Positions 8,222 through 11,224 of a stretch of DNA of 11,224 nt are shown here, in pieces. The position numbers were made by a program, and so were the translations under genes. Below the pieces are notes generated by a model. It saw nothing but the letters and a program-made list of their open reading frames with translations. It did no database searches and was not told the DNA's origin. The stretch comes from Stephanodiscus triporus (Eukaryota; Bacillariophyta; Thalassiosirophyceae; Thalassiosirales; Thalassiosiraceae), in contig JALLAZ010000922.1 in the NCBI GenBank assembly GCA_036939755.1, forward strand, positions 1 through 11,224. The letters are read 5' to 3'. Each line of letters starts with the position of its first letter. Position 1 is the first letter of the stretch.

Positions 8222-9025
8222 ATGTTTCACCACCGTGGGACGACGCGGCGAAACAGGCGTTGGTCAAAACCGCTTTTCGCCGCCATTGCGATCATCATCT
8301 TCGTCGGCTTCGGCCTCGCGATGAAATGTTTCGCGCGAGGAATGCTCCCATTTTCAAGGCCATTTCATCGTATGCATATCAACACTGCTACAAATGGCTC
8401 GTTCTTGGAGATACGAAAGTTTCGGCCGGAAATTACGCAGTGAGGAATACTGCTGCCACTCACGACTTCTTGATGAGGCGGGCGGACTATGAGGCGGAGA
8501 GGCCGCCTGGATTTTCGTCATCTGATAACGGGGCTATACATCTGCATCTTGTGCGTACCCTGGGATTGGAACACCCCAAAAGTGGTGCATGTGCTCAGAT
8601 GTACTACAACCTAACGGCTCTTGTTTGGACCCGTACTTAGAATATTTTGGATGCACGCGACGCTTGTGAAGGCAGGCGTTTATCTCAGTGAAGATCGAGC
8701 CTTGTCAATCAGAATCATGGCAAAACAGACGGAATGGGTTTTAGACCATCTCCGTGAATTGTATGAAAAAGATGGGCCCGTAACGGGAGGTGTTGGTCCA
8801 GTGTTTCATCACGGTGTTAAATTGAGTAACCAGAAGGACGATTTGAATCCTCCTCAAGAGATAATAGACAATAGGACTTTGCCTGGGAATCACAGAGCCG
8901 CCACTTGCGATGACTGTCCCCAGGGAAACGGTGAAGTCTGGTGCAATGGAGAATGCTCATGGTGCGAGTCGATTCAAAAATGTCATTCTTTGGATGAACG
9001 GGTGGCATTTTGTTCCGAAAGGTAG
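8222..9025 (+). pseudogene. Broken Golgi-type glycosyltransferase-like gene
   Basis: An ATG at 8222 starts a basic N-terminus and a hydrophobic signal anchor (about residues 17-34, FAAIAIIIFVGFGLAM), typical of type II Golgi enzymes. The homologous-looking frame then moves. It is +2 up to about 8345, +1 for about 8330-8624 (GNYAVRNT, DFLMRRADYE, SSDNGAIHLHL), +3 for about 8625-8666 (LDPYLEYFGCTRRL), and +2 again to the TAG at 9023 (LSIRIMAKQTEWVLDH, FHHGVKLS). The frames abut or overlap, so introns cannot explain the changes. From memory, the N-Y/F-x-V-R-N-T...ADYE...DNGAIH pattern fits a family of nucleotide-diphospho-sugar-transferase-like proteins (related to GT34/DUF273) in stramenopiles and nematodes. 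Those normally carry about 100 more residues with a DxD site before this motif, which I cannot find here. The tail is Cys-rich (CDDC, WCNGECSWC). Sequencing or assembly error is the main alternative to a true pseudogene. Confidence 0.6.
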
Positions 9026-9474
9026 AATGTACCCAATCGAATCGACATGATGAATGTGGCGGGGGCTCGGTGAGGCGGGACTTGGCGGAGCTTTGCGAAC
9101 GTAGAGACGATGCATGTCCAATGGGAAAAGACAGCAAAAGACGAGGTTTGGTGGGAATGGTCAAGAATGGGACACCCAATCGTTTATTTCTACTGCAAAA
9201 GTGAAGATAAGGTTTTAGCAAATGAAGCATTTTTGGCTTCGCTGTAAGTAAGTAATATGTAAAAGTCACGTATGAGTAGATACGGAAGTGTCTATCTCAT
9301 CCTGCCATCCTCGTTTTGGCAGGAGCCTGTCATATGGCATCTTTGGTCCACGCCCCGCATCTGGAAGACGAACAGCAGTGCAATGACCTGCTCGCTAGTT
9401 ATTACATCACATGACTGAGTTCTTCAATAAATTTACGTTTATTTCTATATTGCTCAAAAAGTTGGTATCAACAC
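9026..9474. other. Spacer with a possible 3' remnant of the broken gene
   Basis: The last frame of the broken gene (+2) meets stops at 9023-9025 and 9071-9073. It is then open to a TAA at 9245-9247, with coding-like content (WSRMGHPIVYFYC), which may be eroded coding sequence. Beyond that, CCTGCCA (9301-9307) and TGGCAGG (9317-9323) form a 7-bp hairpin with a 9-nt loop, and an AATAAA lies at 9427-9432 that could be a poly(A) signal for the plus-strand gene. No intact gene is visible. Confidence 0.4.
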
Positions 9475-9890
9475 CAACACCAATAACATCAACTGATGGG
9501 ACTGGAGTCGGATCAAGTACGAAGTTAGACAAGCTTGCAATAACCTGAATTCCACAAGTCATTCCACATGTAAATTGCATGCACTACGGTAATGGTGATT
9601 GTGGGCAATTGCTGGGTGGAGTACCAGTGGTCCATCAAAAAAGGCGCAGCGGGTCATGCATTGTCGTCGGTCGCCGCCCAAGATGCTAAGGACATTCTCA
9701 GACGCTGCACGGATAACCTTGATTTTTTTGACAAGGATCACCAGGTGCAATACATGTTTCAGCCGCCCGGTTTGGGCATCGTACTTTGCGTCGTTGGACT
9801 TGATGTTGTTGGACTTGATGTCGTTTTTGATGATGGGCCATCGCTAGAACTGAATTGTTTTGGCCGTGCCCGAACGATAGACAATGCACT
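9475..9890 (-). pseudogene. Decayed relative of the adjacent Ser-Pro-Thr-Thr / cysteine-module gene
   Basis: On the minus strand, 9836-9788 reads TSSPTTSSPTTQS, the same 5-residue repeat as the intact gene at 10716-10030, and that frame then stops (STMPKPGG). In a shifted frame TCIAPGDPC...YPC follows, with spacing C-x6-C-x7-C, exactly that of the first half of the intact gene's cysteine module. The position of the next Cys is Ser, an in-frame TGA follows, then another Cys-Pro that also matches. Further on, still in the TGA-interrupted frame, SNCPQSPLP-stop-CMQFTC keeps the C-x7-C spacing seen late in the intact protein (CC-x7-C). After an in-frame ATG a 57-codon frame continues through FVLDPTPVPSVDV to a TGA. 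Two or more stops and a frameshift argue that it is no longer functional. Its exact ends are uncertain. Confidence 0.6.
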
Positions 9891-10029
9891 CCACTATAAC
9901 TACGTTGACAGATAACAGTTTGCTTATTTAAACTTCAACGGCTTCAAGGGGCTTGTTAGCTTGTCTTTCCCAATGTTCGAATGCCACTTGAACATAACGT
10001 ACTTTGGCCTAAACATGCATGAATTGCCA

Positions 10030-10716
10030 TCAGCTCTGACATGTTTCTTGGGTTGAGTTACAGAATAATTTGGGTTGTTGGATGCAGCAATCAGCATCTA
10101 TAACACAAGCTCCATCCAATGGGACGCAACATTTTTTTTGTCCAGCAGCAGGACAGGTGAAACCGAGACAGCACGCAGGATCATTAGGCTTATTACAATC
10201 GTCACCTAGTTGTCCGCATTTCGTTGGACTTTGTGTCGTTGGACTTGATGTCGTGGGACTTTGTGTCGTTGGACTTAGTGTCGTGGGACTTGATGTCGTG
10301 GGACTTTGCGTCGTTGGACTTGATGTCGTTGGACTTGATGTCGTGGGACTTTGTGTCGTGGGACTTTGCGTCGTGGGACTTTGCGTTGTTGGACTTAATG
10401 TCGTGGGGCTTTGTGTCGTTGGACTTGATGTCATTGGACTTGCAGTTGTGGGGCTGGCCGTGGGATTTGCAGTTGCGGGGCTGGCCGTGGGATTTGCAGT
10501 TGTGGGACTTGCAGTTGTGGGGCTGGCCGATGGGCGGGCAGATTTTGGGCGCCTCGGTAACCTCCCCGATTTCGGGCGCCTCGAGGGTTTCCTCACTTTC
10601 GAAATTCTGTGGCGATAAAACTCAAAGAGCTGTCGTGCGCCTTTCCTGTCTGCCTTCGATTGACTGATCTGAACTGTGAGAGAATGGCGAGAATGAGCAC
10701 CGAGTGATGACATCAT
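10030..10716 (-). CDS. Ser-Pro-Thr-Thr repeat protein with two tandem knottin-like cysteine modules
   Basis: From the ATG at 10716 the protein has 228 residues. Residues 1-64 are basic and Arg/Lys/Ser/Pro-rich. Residues about 65-165 are SPTT-x repeats (x is mostly Q, S, L or A), a likely O-glycosylated, mucin-like or cell-wall stalk. Residues 167-226 carry 14 cysteines: C-x6-C-x7-CC-x4-C-x7-CC-x6-C-x5-CC-x7-C-x6-C. Split between the two Cys of the middle CC pair (the sixth and seventh cysteines), this gives two modules of the C-C-CC-C-C order seen in inhibitor-cystine-knot (knottin) folds. That order suggests a secreted, disulfide-rich domain, but no signal peptide is visible at this start. 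A missing 5' exon is therefore likely; the frame upstream stops at a TGA, and AG dinucleotides near 10720 could be acceptors. Function is unknown. Surface adhesion or wall attachment is inference only, and there is no evidence that it is a toxin. Confidence 0.7.
   Translation of the reverse strand: MMSSLGAHSRHSLTVQISQSKADRKGARQLFEFYRHRISKVRKPSRRPKSGRLPRRPKSARPSASPTTASPTTANPTASPATANPTASPTTASPMTSSPTTQSPTTLSPTTQSPTTQSPTTQSPTTSSPTTSSPTTQSPTTSSPTTLSPTTQSPTTSSPTTQSPTKCGQLGDDCNKPNDPACCLGFTCPAAGQKKCCVPLDGACVIDADCCIQQPKLFCNSTQETCQS
10222..10524 (-). repeat. 15-bp tandem repeat array coding SPTT-x
   Basis: About twenty 15-bp units, reading GTCGTGGGACTTTGT or GTCGTTGGACTTGAT on the plus strand, code SPTTQ, SPTTS and variants. 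The 5' part of the gene (about 10430-10524) uses more degenerate units, including a 30-bp higher-order repeat with GGGGCTGGCCGTGGGATTTG. The last codon of the unit varies most, while the Ser-Pro-Thr-Thr codons are conserved. Confidence 0.92.
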
Positions 10717-10757
10717 CACACTGGCTTCGGGTTCGGGTCAGAACCGAAGCCGGATAC
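10717..10757. promoter_or_regulatory. 41-bp gap between divergent start codons, holding an inverted repeat
   Basis: GGCTTCGGGTTC (10723-10734) and GAACCGAAGCC (10741-10751) form inverted arms of 12 and 11 nt around a 6-nt loop, with one unpaired G. The gap is too short for two ordinary promoters, so at least one of the two start codons used here is probably not the true transcript start. Confidence 0.5.
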
Positions 10758-11224
10758 ATGGCAAAAGCAGCATCACATGAATCTCCTGTGAAGTTTCAGG
10801 TCCGTGGTTGTTCCTGCCTGTCCTTCTTCGTGTTTTTGGTCGTCTTGTCTTCGTCCTGAAACCGGCGCGCCCCTTCCCGCCGGATCAAATACGCGAACCC
10901 ACGCAGTCGCGTGACGACGAATACGCCGGGGTGAGCTGCGTCGCGTTTCACCCGTCGATTGGGGAGGGCGGCGGCGGCGACGACGACGGGGGCTACGGCG
11001 GCGATGGTCCCGCGTCATCGACGATCCACCTCGGCGAATGCGCGGCATACGTGTCCTCCGGCAATCGCGTGTACGGTTACGACCTGCGACGACACGTCGA
11101 CGTCGCGTCAACGACGACGACGAAGACGACGACGTCCACGCCGATGACAATACGGACGCCGCACCACGGCCTGACGGACGATTTTGGGTGCGCCGACGAG
11201 ATCAACGAGCTATCCTTCTCGTAC
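10758..11224 (+). CDS. WDR53: WD-repeat protein resembling WDR53 (5' part, runs off the right edge)
   Basis: The plus-strand frame 10907-11224 reads DDEYAGVSCVAFHPS, then CAAYVSSGNRVYGYDLRR and ADEINELSFSY. These align in order with WDR53 (DDVTSVLFSP, LYASHGETISVLDVRS, EEINCLSLN), a WD40 beta-propeller protein reported to bind DDB1. A Gly/Asp-rich loop and a Thr-rich loop are inserted between the strands. The frame has no in-frame ATG above it before a TGA at 10778. A consistent model is exon 1 at 10758-10799 (14 codons, MAKAASHESPVKFQ), an intron at 10800-10906 (107 nt, GTCCGT to CGCAG) and exon 2 from 10907, phase 0 throughout. The intron is pyrimidine-rich and its acceptor is the first AG after the donor. 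The donor is weak, and the first WD repeat expected in WDR53 is not visible, so the 5' end is uncertain. Confidence 0.6.

Noticed and set aside
8136..8324. Plus-strand frame upstream of the glycosyltransferase-like pseudogene
   Set aside because: It opens on GTG and overlaps in another frame the ATG-started signal anchor at 8222, which is far more protein-like.
10200..10540. CRISPR-like array
   Set aside because: The 15-bp units are contiguous, without spacers, and keep one open reading frame coding SPTT repeats.
10717..10719. Start of the SPTT protein at 10719
   Set aside because: That codon is GTG. The first ATG in frame is at 10716, followed directly by a second at 10713.

Overview
The window looks like nuclear DNA of a unicellular eukaryotic alga, most probably a diatom or another stramenopile. 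This rests on three things. A conserved replication gene is split by short introns. Several large genes have no apparent introns and lie in alternating orientation at short distances. Two protein styles are ones I associate with diatoms and relatives: secreted Ser-Pro-Thr-Thr repeat proteins with a cysteine-rich end, and lumenal modules with a GSYTF...D..GDG.CC signature. The lineage is inferred; the eukaryotic origin is firm.

Layout, left to right. Bases 1-436 hold nothing I can support. A single-pass membrane protein of 680 residues lies on the minus strand (2479-437). An AT-rich divergent spacer follows, with a clear inverted repeat and a possible upstream exon of the next gene. On the plus strand is a low-complexity protein of 846 residues (3028-5568) carrying a recent-looking internal duplication. 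A convergent spacer of 670 bp leads to a four-exon minus-strand gene for a small subunit of the clamp loader replication factor C (7839-6239). This is the best identified gene here, and its first intron is of the rare GC-AG type. Upstream and divergent from it is a broken plus-strand gene (8222 to about 9025, perhaps 9244). It resembles a Golgi glycosyltransferase-like protein: a signal anchor, a DNGAIH-containing domain and a cysteine-rich tail spread over shifted frames.

The right third holds two related minus-strand loci. One is an intact Ser-Pro-Thr-Thr protein with two tandem knottin-like cysteine modules (10716-10030). The other is a decayed relative just downstream of it (about 9890-9475). 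At the right edge a WD-repeat gene resembling WDR53 starts on the plus strand and leaves the window.

The genes do not form an obvious pathway. Three of the loci (the 680-residue protein, the glycosyltransferase-like pseudogene and the Ser-Pro-Thr-Thr family) look like secretory-route or cell-surface products. RFC and the WD protein are housekeeping nuclear genes. I found no mobile element, tRNA, rRNA or CRISPR array, and no convincing new multi-gene system. The most useful leads are the decaying paralog pair, the tandem cysteine modules, the GC-AG intron and the frameshifted glycosyltransferase-like gene.
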